From NCBI RefSeq assembly GCF_001650195.1, contig NZ_LXYR01000003.1, forward strand, positions 124,001 to 188,000: a DNA stretch of 64,000 nucleotides. The letters run 5' to 3'. Positions 56,299 through 64,000 of the stretch are shown here, piece after piece. This DNA comes from Phormidesmis priestleyi BC1401 (GTDB lineage Bacteria > Cyanobacteriota > Cyanobacteriia > Leptolyngbyales > Leptolyngbyaceae). Within the stretch, counting starts at the first letter, position 1. Each line of letters begins with the position of its first letter. Under the pieces are notes generated by a model, which saw only the letters and a program-made list of their open reading frames with translations, did not search any database and was not told the DNA's origin. The translations under genes and the position numbers were made by a program.

Positions 56299-57587
56299 TA
56301 GATTAGATTCCTATCGGTTAGTAGTTCAACCACGATCGGGTGTACGTCATACCAAGTTCTATGATTGCGATATTCTAAAACATGCAGCCCGTGCAGTAAG
56401 TCTAAAAACTCTTTTTGCGTCGGATCATCGGGCATTAATTCGGTATAAACCTTGGGCAAAATCTCGTAATCAACCTTTCCTAGTCGAATCGAAAAATCAT
56501 TCCGCAGTTTGTTTACTGCTTCTTCTAAAATTGCATCATCGATGACGATCGTCTGCGTCGGATCACGACGAATTAACCGCAGACAGATTCGACAGCACTC
56601 GTTCGCAATCCGAATTAGCTCTCGTAAAACGCCGCCACTGTAGCGAATCATCTTTTCTGCCGTCTGTCTGTCTAAGAGATGATCTGGAATTCGCTTGTGG
56701 AGAATCTCACACAAGACATCTATGACTTCTGGTTTGGGAACTGCATTGGGGTTGCGGCATTCGTCTTTTGCAAACAGCTTTAGAACGGGCATACTCACCA
56801 ATTGATTATTGGTTTCTGTCTCGATCGTCGGCAAGATCTCTTTATCTCGCAGCGTCGCCATCGGAATCGTATAAATAATGTGAAATCCGGGCAGACAAAG
56901 CGTTTTAATATTGTCTCTAAAAATGGGTCTAACCACCGAAAGTTCTAATTTATCTAAATCATCAATAATCACTAAAATCGTTTTTTTAGTTGCAGCTTGC
57001 AAGACCGCAGCAATAATATTGAGTTGACTGACCAATTCAGACGTGTTTCGCTCAAACTTTTGCTTAATTTCTTTACGCACACCCGCATTGGTTTGTAGCT
57101 GCAAACTAAAGGCTTCTAATAGATTAAATCCGACTTTGGCTTCCCCTTTTAATTCTTTAACATCCGTTTGAGTTTGTTCAGCAAACCACTTATAAATTGC
57201 ATCTTGCGTAGACTTGGGAATGTCAACCCGATGCTTTTCTGCCTCGACCATTAAATTGAGCGCGATCGCAAACAAAATATTGATGTGATCGACATCCGAC
57301 ATTTCAATCACTTTTGCGATCGAAAACAGCACCACAAAATAGCGATCGCCCATCAACGGACTGCGACTAAACTCCGCTAACAACGTCGATTTTCCACACC
57401 CGCGATGTCCCGAAAAAATAACTTTGCTATCCGCCGCCCCACTGTCTTCTACCAGTTGCACTAATTCTTCAATCACCTGTTCGCCATACTTGACTCCAAA
57501 GCGATCGAGATCCTTTTGATCTAACAAAGGCAGCAGATCGAGATTTCTGTATGCCGTCTGAAACAGAGTCAATAAATTATCAGCCAT
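56298..57587 (-). CDS. P-loop NTPase, AAA/KAP-like
   Basis: 429 residues. Walker A is GHRGCGKS at 60-67 and Walker B is TILVIIDDLDKL (Asp209, Asp210). A sensor-like stretch (GFHIIYTIPMATLRDKE) and a winged-helix-like C-terminus (EILPKVYTELMPDDPTQKEF, then YDVHPIVVELL) follow. The RYSGGVLRELIRIANECCR segment matches the lid of AAA+/STAND ATPases. It starts MADNLLTLFQTAYRNLDLLP. Without a fused effector it likely works with the coupled TPR protein. Biological role unknown; anti-phage or signalling function is an inference from related STAND-like pairs. Confidence 0.85.
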   Translation of the reverse strand: MADNLLTLFQTAYRNLDLLPLLDQKDLDRFGVKYGEQVIEELVQLVEDSGAADSKVIFSGHRGCGKSTLLAEFSRSPLMGDRYFVVLFSIAKVIEMSDVDHINILFAIALNLMVEAEKHRVDIPKSTQDAIYKWFAEQTQTDVKELKGEAKVGFNLLEAFSLQLQTNAGVRKEIKQKFERNTSELVSQLNIIAAVLQAATKKTILVIIDDLDKLELSVVRPIFRDNIKTLCLPGFHIIYTIPMATLRDKEILPTIETETNNQLVSMPVLKLFAKDECRNPNAVPKPEVIDVLCEILHKRIPDHLLDRQTAEKMIRYSGGVLRELIRIANECCRICLRLIRRDPTQTIVIDDAILEEAVNKLRNDFSIRLGKVDYEILPKVYTELMPDDPTQKEFLDLLHGLHVLEYRNHRTWYDVHPIVVELLTDRNLI

Positions 57588-57676
57588 ACTTCGCTCATCA
57601 GAAATGTGCTATCAACATCATCCTCCACTTCCTGATCTAGCGTATCTTAATCATTCATCCCTCCTTATCCTTCTTT

Positions 57677-58486
57677 ATGCTCCACGGTTTCATCCCGCCC
57701 GATCGCTTCTTTCCCTATCTCACCTGGACAGATATTCAGGCGATGCCCGACAAAGAAAATGTTGTGATTGTGCAGCCAATGGGCGCGATCGAGCAACACG
57801 GACCGCATTTGCCGTTAGCGGTTGATGCCGCCATTAGTGTCGCAGTCTTGGGCAAAGCGTTGAGTCAATTGGATGCCAGCATTCCCGCTTATGCGCTGCC
57901 GTGTTTAGATTACGGTAAATCAAACGAGCATTGGCACTTTCCGGGCACAATTACGCTCAGTGCTCAAACGCTGCTGGCAGTGCTGATGGACGTTGCAGAA
58001 AGCGTCTATCGAGCCGGATTTCGCAAACTGGTGTTTATGAATTCTCACGGGGGACAGCCGCAGATCATTGAGATTGCGGCACGAGATCTCCATCAAAAAT
58101 ATGAAGATTTTATCGTGTTTCCGCTGTTCACTTGGAAGGTGCCGAAGGTGCCGATCGAGTTAATCACTCCCAAAGAATTGGCGCTCGGCATTCACGCCGG
58201 AGATGCTGAAACGAGCTTGCTGCTGTCAATCTTGCCTGATCAGGTGAAAATGGATCGGGCTGTGGCAGAATATCCGCTTGATGAGCCGCGATCGGGCTTA
58301 TTGAGCATGGAAGGAGCACTGCCGTTTGCTTGGACAACGCGGGATTTGAGCAAGAGTGGCGTGTTGGGCGACCCGTTACCTGCAACCCAAGAGAAGGGCG
58401 ATCGCCTCCTCGAAGCACTTGCAAATGGCTGGGTCGATGTGATTAAAGAGGTCTATACGTTTCGACAACCGCAGGCGTGGCATTGA
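57677..58486 (+). CDS. creatininase family amidohydrolase
   Basis: 269 residues. Metal-binding signatures of the creatininase fold: QPMGAIEQHGPHLPLAVDAA (Glu and His), SNEHWHFPGTITLSAQTLLA and FMNSHGGQPQIIE, with a later Glu in IHAGDAETSLLLSILP. Family members include creatininase, MftE and FAPy deformylases, so the substrate is open. ATG at 57677. It diverges from the NTPase gene (gap 89 bp). Confidence 0.88.
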   Translation: MLHGFIPPDRFFPYLTWTDIQAMPDKENVVIVQPMGAIEQHGPHLPLAVDAAISVAVLGKALSQLDASIPAYALPCLDYGKSNEHWHFPGTITLSAQTLLAVLMDVAESVYRAGFRKLVFMNSHGGQPQIIEIAARDLHQKYEDFIVFPLFTWKVPKVPIELITPKELALGIHAGDAETSLLLSILPDQVKMDRAVAEYPLDEPRSGLLSMEGALPFAWTTRDLSKSGVLGDPLPATQEKGDRLLEALANGWVDVIKEVYTFRQPQAWH

Positions 58487-58606
58487 TACGATCGCTCACA
58501 AATCATCTAGGTTTGTAACGGTCAATACTCCTTATTTTGAGATCCCACTAGAATTGAAAGCAATCGGGTACGATAGCCTTGTTCATCCCTTCATTGGAGA
58601 AATCAA

Positions 58607-58801
58607 ATGGCAGAACTCACCTGTGCGGTTCCGGTTCCAACGACGCTACAAGAACTTGATGAAGCGGTTAAAAAGTTTCAAGTGAGCGATTTAGATGGCT
58701 CTGAGCTTTATTGCCAGTGGCAAGCCATTCGGGATGCGTCACTGGCGCAGTTGACGATCGAGTCTGACAAAAATTTGGTTGCAGGTGGCGATAGTTACTA
58801 A
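58607..58801 (+). CDS. small acidic protein, unknown
   Basis: 64 residues, starting MAELTCAVPVPTTLQELDEA with GGAGA 8 nt upstream. No signal or membrane segment. Residues LDEAVKKFQVSDLDGSELYC suggest a helical, charged protein. I do not recognise it. Its ribosome site and acidic, orderly composition support a real gene. Confidence 0.6.
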   Translation: MAELTCAVPVPTTLQELDEAVKKFQVSDLDGSELYCQWQAIRDASLAQLTIESDKNLVAGGDSY

Positions 58802-58858
58802 TTAGAGATTAGGGATCAAGGGTATGCTGAGTCTTGATTTCTGATTCCCCAACGTGCT

Positions 58859-59476
58859 ATGCTCGACGATCGTCAGTTTGCCTCTGCTACCGAGCGCAAT
58901 CGAGAACCGATTCTTGAGGTGCTGCTGCAAGTGTTGCCGCCGACGGGCACTGTGTTAGAGATTTCTAGCGGCACCGGAGAACACGCGGTCTTTTTTGCGC
59001 CTCGACTTGCGCCTCGCAGGTGGTTGCCGTCTGATCCCAACCCTGCTGCACGAGCCAGTATTGCCGCGTGGCGATCGCGTCAACCTGCGGAAAACTTAGA
59101 GGCATCGATCGCGATCGATGCCCGTGATTCAATCTGGACGATCGCGCCCGATCAGCAGAAATCGCTCACGGCGATCGTCAACATCAACATGGTTCACATT
59201 GCGCCGATGTCAGCCTGTGTCGGGTTGATGAGAGGAGCGAAAAGACTGCTCCCTGCCGAAGGAGTTTTGTATTTATACGGTCCCTTTAAGCAGGGTGGAA
59301 GACCGATGGAAACGAGCAATGTGACGTTTGATGAAAGTCTGCGGACGCGCAACTCAGAGTGGGGCATTCGGGATTTAGAGGAAGTGATGGCGATCGCCCA
59401 GTTACATGATCTTTCGCTGGTCAAAATTTACGCAATGCCAGCCAACAATCTTTCGGTTGTTTTCCGTCGTGTTTAG
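58859..59476 (+). CDS. DUF938 methyltransferase-like protein
   Basis: 205 residues. A SAM-dependent methyltransferase fold of the DUF938 family: FASATERNREPILEVLLQVL, the motif I TVLEISSGTGEHAVFFA, INMVHIAPMSACVGLMRGA, LPAEGVLYLYGPFKQGGRPM and SNVTFDESLRTRNSEWGIRD. Natural substrate unknown. ATG at 58859, 57 bp after the small acidic protein, so possibly one operon. Confidence 0.9.
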   Translation: MLDDRQFASATERNREPILEVLLQVLPPTGTVLEISSGTGEHAVFFAPRLAPRRWLPSDPNPAARASIAAWRSRQPAENLEASIAIDARDSIWTIAPDQQKSLTAIVNINMVHIAPMSACVGLMRGAKRLLPAEGVLYLYGPFKQGGRPMETSNVTFDESLRTRNSEWGIRDLEEVMAIAQLHDLSLVKIYAMPANNLSVVFRRV

Positions 59477-59500
59477 AAACGTGATCACGACTAATGGACA

Positions 59501-59818
59501 TTGCGAGATGTGTTTAAACGTTGCGAAAGTTTATTATTTGAAAACTTCCTCACAGCTTCCTCATATTTAAATTCTATCGTCAAGAATAACGCCAGCGATA
59601 CGCAAAAAGTGTCGGCGATAACATTCGTTTTTGACGCTTTAAAAATGATCACTACATGCCCTTGTTGTTCTAATCCAATGCTGCGCCACATTCGCCACGG
59701 ATCGCTGTACTGGTTCTGCCGCACCTGCTGGTCAGAAATGCCTAACCTACATTATTCAGTCGCTCGATCGCTGCCTCCAAAGATTTTATTAGAGTCAAGT
59801 TACTTGCTCTATCGTTAA
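59501..59818 (+). CDS. zinc-ribbon small protein
   Basis: About 105 residues if TTG at 59501 (or GTG at 59510) is used; an internal ATG at 59645 would give 57. The C-terminal half has CPCCSNPMLRHIRHGSLYWF then CRTCWSEMP: a four-cysteine zinc ribbon (CPCC ... CRTC). This module, and the preceding ENFLTASSYLN segment, are familiar from small cyanobacterial proteins of unknown role, which favours the longer form. No ribosome site is obvious for any start. Confidence 0.65.
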   Translation: MRDVFKRCESLLFENFLTASSYLNSIVKNNASDTQKVSAITFVFDALKMITTCPCCSNPMLRHIRHGSLYWFCRTCWSEMPNLHYSVARSLPPKILLESSYLLYR

Positions 59819-59880
59819 GCATGATCTCAGTTGCTTAGGATCGTGGCTTAAATAACCTGTAAGACTTGTGAGCGTCTTCT

Positions 59881-59984
59881 GCCCTCCTCACGAAGTGGGG
59901 CAAAGCCCTCGCCAACCCTTCTGCCTAGGGAGAAGGGAGTCAGAGTCTTGTTCCCTCTCCTTGAGGAGAGGGCTAGGGTGAGGG
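59881..59984 (-). repeat. palindromic repeat, copy 3 (inverted)
   Basis: Reverse-complement copy of the 24286/29396 family: begins GCCCTCCTCACGAAGTGGGG and ends GAGGGCTAGGGTGAGGG. It lies in the 325-bp gap between the zinc-ribbon gene and the sensor kinase, which holds no other gene. Confidence 0.85.
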
Positions 59985-60143
59985 TGAGAAGGTGCACCTT
60001 AATAAATCCACGTTCCTTAGTAATCTGCTAAACCTCTACCTTTAGAGAGAGCACCGATCGTCCGTCATCTATTGGATTATGAAAAGAACTGTGTTCACAT
60101 GATCCAGTGGGTCTAAACGGCGTTTCAAAACGGGGCGGAAACG

Positions 60144-61706
60144 GTGACGGCTGAGAATCGATCGGCGATCAAGGTTGCTTTGTGGGAGCAAGAACAGGAG
60201 TTTGAAACGACATTTGACCTAGCAGGAGTGGGGATCGCCCACGTTAGCACTACAGGGCAGTGGCTCAGGGTAAATCAAAAACTCTGTGAAATCGTAGGGT
60301 ATTCTCACCAAGAGCTGATCCAGAGAACGTTTCAAGACATTACCTACGCTGAAGATCTTGAACCCGATCTAGACCACATGCAGCAACTGCTAGCGGGTGA
60401 AGTCCAAAACTACTCGCTAGAAAAACGATGTATCTGCAAAGACGACAGCCTAGTTTGGATTAATCTCACCGTCTCTCTAGTTCATGAACCTGATGGTGAT
60501 CCTAAATATTTTATTGCAATCATTAAAGATATTAGTGACCGCAAACGTCACGAAGCCGAACTGAAACAAGCCAAAGACGATCGCGATCGCTTCTTTACGC
60601 TCTCGTTAGACCTGCTGTGTGTCGTAGGATTAGATGGTTACTTTAAGCGCATCAATCCCGCCTTTGAGAGAATTCTTGGCTATGATGCTGCCGAACTTCT
60701 AGGCAAGCCTTTTCTCGAATTTGTGCATCCTGACGATCGGGCAATCACTCTGACAGAAGTCGAGACTCTGGCGACCGGGGTCGCAACGCTGCATTTTGAG
60801 AATCGCTATCGCTGTCAAGATGGGTCATATCGCTGGCTTGATTGGGTGTCGGTGCCCGTCGTTGAAGAAGGCTTGGCTTATGCCGTTGCCCATGACGTGA
60901 CTCAACGCAAACAAGCCGAACTCGAAATCAAGCAACTCAACGAAGGGCTGGAGATAAGAGTTAAACAGCGCACCGCTCAACTCGAAGCGGCAAACAAAGA
61001 ACTAGAGTCGTTCTCTTACTCGGTGTCTCACGATTTGCGGGCACCGTTGCGCCACATTGCTGGGTTTGTGCAGCTTTTAAAAGCGCGACTCGAACCTGAA
61101 AATTTGGATGAAACAAGCGCTCGTTATGTCACTACGATCGTCAACACGACCAAACAAGCTGGAGTGTTGATTGATGATTTGCTGACCTTCTCGCGAATGG
61201 GGCGATCGGAGATGCACACCATCGCATTTAGTCTGGCAGAATTGCTCAAAGAAGTGAAACGGGAAATCGATCTGGATGTGGGCGATCGGGTGATTCAGTG
61301 GAAGATCCATTCTCTACCCGTGGTTCAGGGCGATCCCTCGATGTTGAGGCTGGTTCTTCGCAATCTGCTCGAAAATGCAGCGAAATATACTCGTTTGTGT
61401 GAAAAAACCGAAATAGAAATTGGCAGTTTTGACCACCCAGATGAAATGATATTTTTTGTACGCGATAATGGCATCGGTTTTGATATGCGATATGTTGACA
61501 AACTGTTCGGCATCTTTCAGCGGCTTCATGTGGGCACTCAGTTTGAGGGCACAGGCATTGGGCTGGCAAATGTCCAACGCATTATTCACCGTCACGGTGG
61601 GCGAGTGTGGGCAGAGGGAGTCGTCGATCGGGGGGCAACGTTCTATTTTTCACTACCCAAAAGTCGAACCGGAAGTCCAGCCGGGTTACTAATCTCAGAT
61701 TACTGA
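60144..61706 (+). CDS. PAS-PAS sensor histidine kinase
   Basis: 520 residues with a GTG start. Two PAS domains: about 15-130 (ETTFDLAGVGIAHVSTTGQW) and 145-265 (FFTLSLDLLCVVGLDGYFKR). A coiled-coil linker leads to the HisKA domain with His296 in SYSVSHDLRAPLRH and the ATP-binding domain (RNLLENAAKYT, FVRDNGIGFDM, GTGIGLANVQRII). No transmembrane segment, so it is cytoplasmic. The kinase end is of the type linked to Rcp-like regulators, and such a regulator follows 98 bp downstream. No cysteine for a bilin and no GAF domain. Confidence 0.93.
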   Translation: MTAENRSAIKVALWEQEQEFETTFDLAGVGIAHVSTTGQWLRVNQKLCEIVGYSHQELIQRTFQDITYAEDLEPDLDHMQQLLAGEVQNYSLEKRCICKDDSLVWINLTVSLVHEPDGDPKYFIAIIKDISDRKRHEAELKQAKDDRDRFFTLSLDLLCVVGLDGYFKRINPAFERILGYDAAELLGKPFLEFVHPDDRAITLTEVETLATGVATLHFENRYRCQDGSYRWLDWVSVPVVEEGLAYAVAHDVTQRKQAELEIKQLNEGLEIRVKQRTAQLEAANKELESFSYSVSHDLRAPLRHIAGFVQLLKARLEPENLDETSARYVTTIVNTTKQAGVLIDDLLTFSRMGRSEMHTIAFSLAELLKEVKREIDLDVGDRVIQWKIHSLPVVQGDPSMLRLVLRNLLENAAKYTRLCEKTEIEIGSFDHPDEMIFFVRDNGIGFDMRYVDKLFGIFQRLHVGTQFEGTGIGLANVQRIIHRHGGRVWAEGVVDRGATFYFSLPKSRTGSPAGLLISDY

Positions 61707-61804
61707 TCCCTCACAGTTAACGACGCACTGCCGACTGACGCACTACCCTTAGCGGACTGCGGAGGATCGGACTACGGAGTAAGAAAGGAGTATGACCTAG
61801 ATCA

Positions 61805-62269
61805 ATGCCAGAACCAGATATGAGACGTGTTTTGCTAGTCGAAGACAGTTCAAATGATGTGGAATTGATCTTAAACTCGCTGTCTGAAAATCACTTAGCA
61901 AACGAAGTGGTCGTGGTGCGAGATGGGGAGGAGGCGTTAAATTATCTTTATCGTCGAGGCATCTTTAAGATGAGAATGGAGGGCAACCCAGTCGTGGTGT
62001 TGCTCGATCTCAAGCTTCCCAAGATTAATGGCATGGAGGTGATGACCCAAGTTAAAGCTGATCCGGCATTTCGCTTGATTCCGATCGTGGTGTTGACTTC
62101 ATCGCGAGAAGAACCAGATTTGCTGCGCTGCTATGAATTGGGTGCCAACGCCTATGTCGTTAAGCCGATTGACTTTCATGAGTTTGTAGATGTGATTAAA
62201 CAAGTGGGGTTATTTTGGGCGGTCGTCAATCAGCCGCCACCTGGGTCGCTACCCTCGATCGCTCGATAG
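61805..62269 (+). CDS. single-domain response regulator, Rcp-like
   Basis: 154 residues, one receiver domain: RVLLVEDSSNDVELI at the start, phospho-acceptor Asp68 in VVLLDLKLPKINGMEV, and Lys in NAYVVKPIDFHEF. The long YLYRRGIFKMRMEGNP loop is typical of Rcp1/RcpA-type regulators that pair with phytochrome-like kinases. No output domain, so it would relay phosphate or bind a partner. ATG at 61805. It lies between its likely kinase and a hybrid kinase. Confidence 0.93.
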   Translation: MPEPDMRRVLLVEDSSNDVELILNSLSENHLANEVVVVRDGEEALNYLYRRGIFKMRMEGNPVVVLLDLKLPKINGMEVMTQVKADPAFRLIPIVVLTSSREEPDLLRCYELGANAYVVKPIDFHEFVDVIKQVGLFWAVVNQPPPGSLPSIAR

Positions 62270-62369
62270 TCCTATCCGGTTTCATCTAACTCTCTGTTGA
62301 GTTGGCACGTTTGGCAAAATGTCCCCGCTTGACAGACACTTCGACGGACACGATATCAAGGTTAACTCT

Positions 62370-64000
62370 ATGCCATTTCTTCAATTTCTCTTGTTAGAAG
62401 ATAGCTCTCTAGATGCCGAACTGATTCAGGCAACGCTAACGAATGGAGACATTGAGTGTGAACTGGTGCGGGTGCAGACTCGATCGACGTTTATAGAGAC
62501 ACTCAACTCAATGACGTTTGATTTAATTTTGTCTGATTATTCGCTGCCTAGTTTTGATGGCATTGCAGCGCTAGACCTTGCTCGTGACATCTGCCCCAAC
62601 GTGCCGTTTATTTTGGTGTCGGGCACCTTGGGCGAAGAGTTGGCGATCGACACGCTCAAACGGGGTGCCACTGACTATGTGCTCAAGCAGCGACTAGAGC
62701 GACTGGTTCCGGCGGTCAATCGGGCACTGAGAGAAGCTCAAGAACGGCGTGACTATCAACACGCGATCGCAGCGCTACATCTCAGCGAACGGCGCTTTCG
62801 CACTTTGGCAGATGCCGTCCCCAATTTTGTTTGGATCAATAACGCTGACGGTGAAGCAGACTACTTAAATTCTCGCTGGCAAGAATACACGGGCACCTCT
62901 TTTGGAGTTCAAAAAGCACAAACCTGGGTAGGAGCGACGCATCCTGACGATATGGAAGCCGTGACTGAGACGAGAACGATCGGCATTCGATCGGGCAATC
63001 CCTACGAAATAGAGTGCCGAATTCGCCGACATGACGGCGTTTATCGATGGCATTTGGTGCGAGTCGTGCCCTTTAAAGATGAGCAGGATCAGCTTCTCTA
63101 TTGGTATGGCACCGCAACCGATATTGATGATGCTAAACGGCTCTATCATCAAGCAAAAGAGGCAAACCGCATTAAAGATGAGTTTCTAGCCGTTCTTTCT
63201 CACGAATTGAGAACGCCATTAAACCCGATCGTAGGGTGGTCAAGGCTGTTACGGGCAAAGCCTCCTGACCCAATCACGTTGGCGCGGGGGCTAGAGACCA
63301 TTGAGCGAAATGCCAAAATTCAAACTCAGTTGATTGAAGATTTGCTAGATGTCTCTCGAATTCTGCGGGGCAAATTTAGCTTAAATGCTCAACCCGTCAA
63401 TTTAGTGACCGTGATTGAATCAGCGTTAGAAACGGTTCGATTATCGGCAGACGCAAAATCAATTCAATTAGAATTTAATGCTGCTGATAACATCAACTAC
63501 GTCGCTCTCGGTGATGCAGGTCGATTGCAGCAGGTGATCTGGAATCTACTCTCAAATGCAATCAAATTTACTCCCAATCATGGACACGTTGAGATTGAAC
63601 TGACGATTGACTCTACACATACTCTTGCAGATGAGCAATACGCCAAAATTACGGTTCGCGATACGGGTAAAGGCATCGATTCTGAGTTTTTGCCCTATGT
63701 GTTCGACTCCTTTCGACAGGCAGATGGCAGCACGACTCGCACGTTTGGCGGCTTAGGGTTGGGTCTGGCGATCGTGCGTCATCTGATCGAGCTTCACGGC
63801 GGCACAGTCGAGGCAATTAGTCTCGGCGACGGGGAAGGGTCAACATTTACCGTGAAGCTACCGCTTTTAAAGCATGAGGGCGGCGGACTAGATGAAAATA
63901 GAAATTCATCCTTTAACCTCCATTCTTCACCGCTTCCCCTCGCGGGTCTGCGGATTTTGGTCGTGGATGATGAGAGAGATACGCTAGGTTGGATGACGAT
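62370..64000 (+). CDS. hybrid sensor kinase REC-PAS-HK-REC (partial)
   Basis: Begins MPFLQFLLLEDSSLDAELIQ and runs off the window end, with at least 543 codons seen. Order: receiver (DLILSDYSLPSFDGIAALDL, KRGATDYVLKQ), a PAS domain (FRTLADAVPNFVWINNADGE), HisKA with His in AVLSHELRTPLNPIVG, an ATPase domain (NLLSNAIKFTPNHGHV, TVRDTGKGIDS, GGLGLGLAIVRHLI) and the start of a second receiver (LRILVVDDERDTLGWM). No membrane segment. It follows the Rcp-like regulator by 100 bp, so all three likely form one phosphorelay locus. Confidence 0.92.
   Translation, partial: MPFLQFLLLEDSSLDAELIQATLTNGDIECELVRVQTRSTFIETLNSMTFDLILSDYSLPSFDGIAALDLARDICPNVPFILVSGTLGEELAIDTLKRGATDYVLKQRLERLVPAVNRALREAQERRDYQHAIAALHLSERRFRTLADAVPNFVWINNADGEADYLNSRWQEYTGTSFGVQKAQTWVGATHPDDMEAVTETRTIGIRSGNPYEIECRIRRHDGVYRWHLVRVVPFKDEQDQLLYWYGTATDIDDAKRLYHQAKEANRIKDEFLAVLSHELRTPLNPIVGWSRLLRAKPPDPITLARGLETIERNAKIQTQLIEDLLDVSRILRGKFSLNAQPVNLVTVIESALETVRLSADAKSIQLEFNAADNINYVALGDAGRLQQVIWNLLSNAIKFTPNHGHVEIELTIDSTHTLADEQYAKITVRDTGKGIDSEFLPYVFDSFRQADGSTTRTFGGLGLGLAIVRHLIELHGGTVEAISLGDGEGSTFTVKLPLLKHEGGGLDENRNSSFNLHSSPLPLAGLRILVVDDERDTLGWMT

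Noticed and set aside
60144-61706. Possible phytochrome because an Rcp-like regulator follows
   Set aside because: The protein has PAS domains but no GAF/PHY modules and no bilin-binding cysteine motif.

Overview
The window reads as a cyanobacterial chromosome segment. Support: the HIP1 octamer GCGATCGC and its CGATCG core recur throughout; there are cyanobacterial or plastid-lineage families (Tic22, a Psb32-like TPM protein, a Ycf52-like GNAT, a cyanobacterial bifunctional PutA, DUF4346- and DUF4332-like proteins); and Uma2, DUF6887/6888 and DUF433/DUF5615 families are present, as is usual in filamentous or Leptolyngbya-like genomes. The species cannot be fixed from this sequence. No photosystem core, ribosomal or phage genes are seen.

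Layout. 1-8.3 kb: the tail of a membrane protein, smc, a PRC-barrel protein, surE with a small secreted protein, a CHRD protein, and thiC behind a TPP riboswitch. 8.9-11.6 kb: two GT4 glycosyltransferases. 11.6-15.2 kb: an accessory island with a DUF6887/DUF6888 pair (one member interrupted), a large DUF262/DUF1524 GmrSD-like protein, a 122-bp inverted-repeat element and a Uma2 nuclease. 15.2-25.3 kb: metH, a MITE-like element, a PBP4-type peptidase, a membrane/coiled-coil/PLD-like/TPR protein, a CbbY-like HAD phosphatase, a newly noticed 52-residue membrane protein and a decayed REC-Hpt gene. 25.8-38 kb: PBP2, a GNAT-like protein, DUF4346, a Psb32-like protein, peroxiredoxin Q, a C39-like protein with three internal repeats, a pntB relic, hemW, a PIN-TRAM protein and a GTPase. 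38-50.6 kb: a frameshifted Uma2, putA, an unknown protein, a HAD gene cut by an IS end, RNase D, a CAP protein, a four-gene minus-strand operon (ACT protein, hydrolase, two GT39 enzymes), a GNAT and a DUF4332 protein. 50.6-54.6 kb: tRNA-Pro(UGG), tic22, prmC, a DUF433/DUF5615 toxin-antitoxin pair with a frameshifted toxin, and tlyA. 54.7-57.6 kb: a 42-bp minisatellite and a translationally coupled P-loop NTPase/TPR gene pair. 57.7-64 kb: a creatininase-like hydrolase, a DUF938 methyltransferase, small proteins, and a sensor kinase/response regulator/hybrid kinase cluster running off the end.

Most genes are housekeeping. The strongest candidate for an undescribed system is the NTPase/TPR pair at 54931-57587: one protein has a good P-loop, while its partner carries what looks like a P-loop-less NTPase-like domain joined to TPRs that are almost identical at the DNA level. 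The window is also rich in gene decay (DUF6888, Uma2, HAD, pntB, REC-Hpt, DUF5615). It holds three copies of a roughly 105-bp palindromic repeat (24286, 29396 and, inverted, 59881) and several other inverted-repeat elements.
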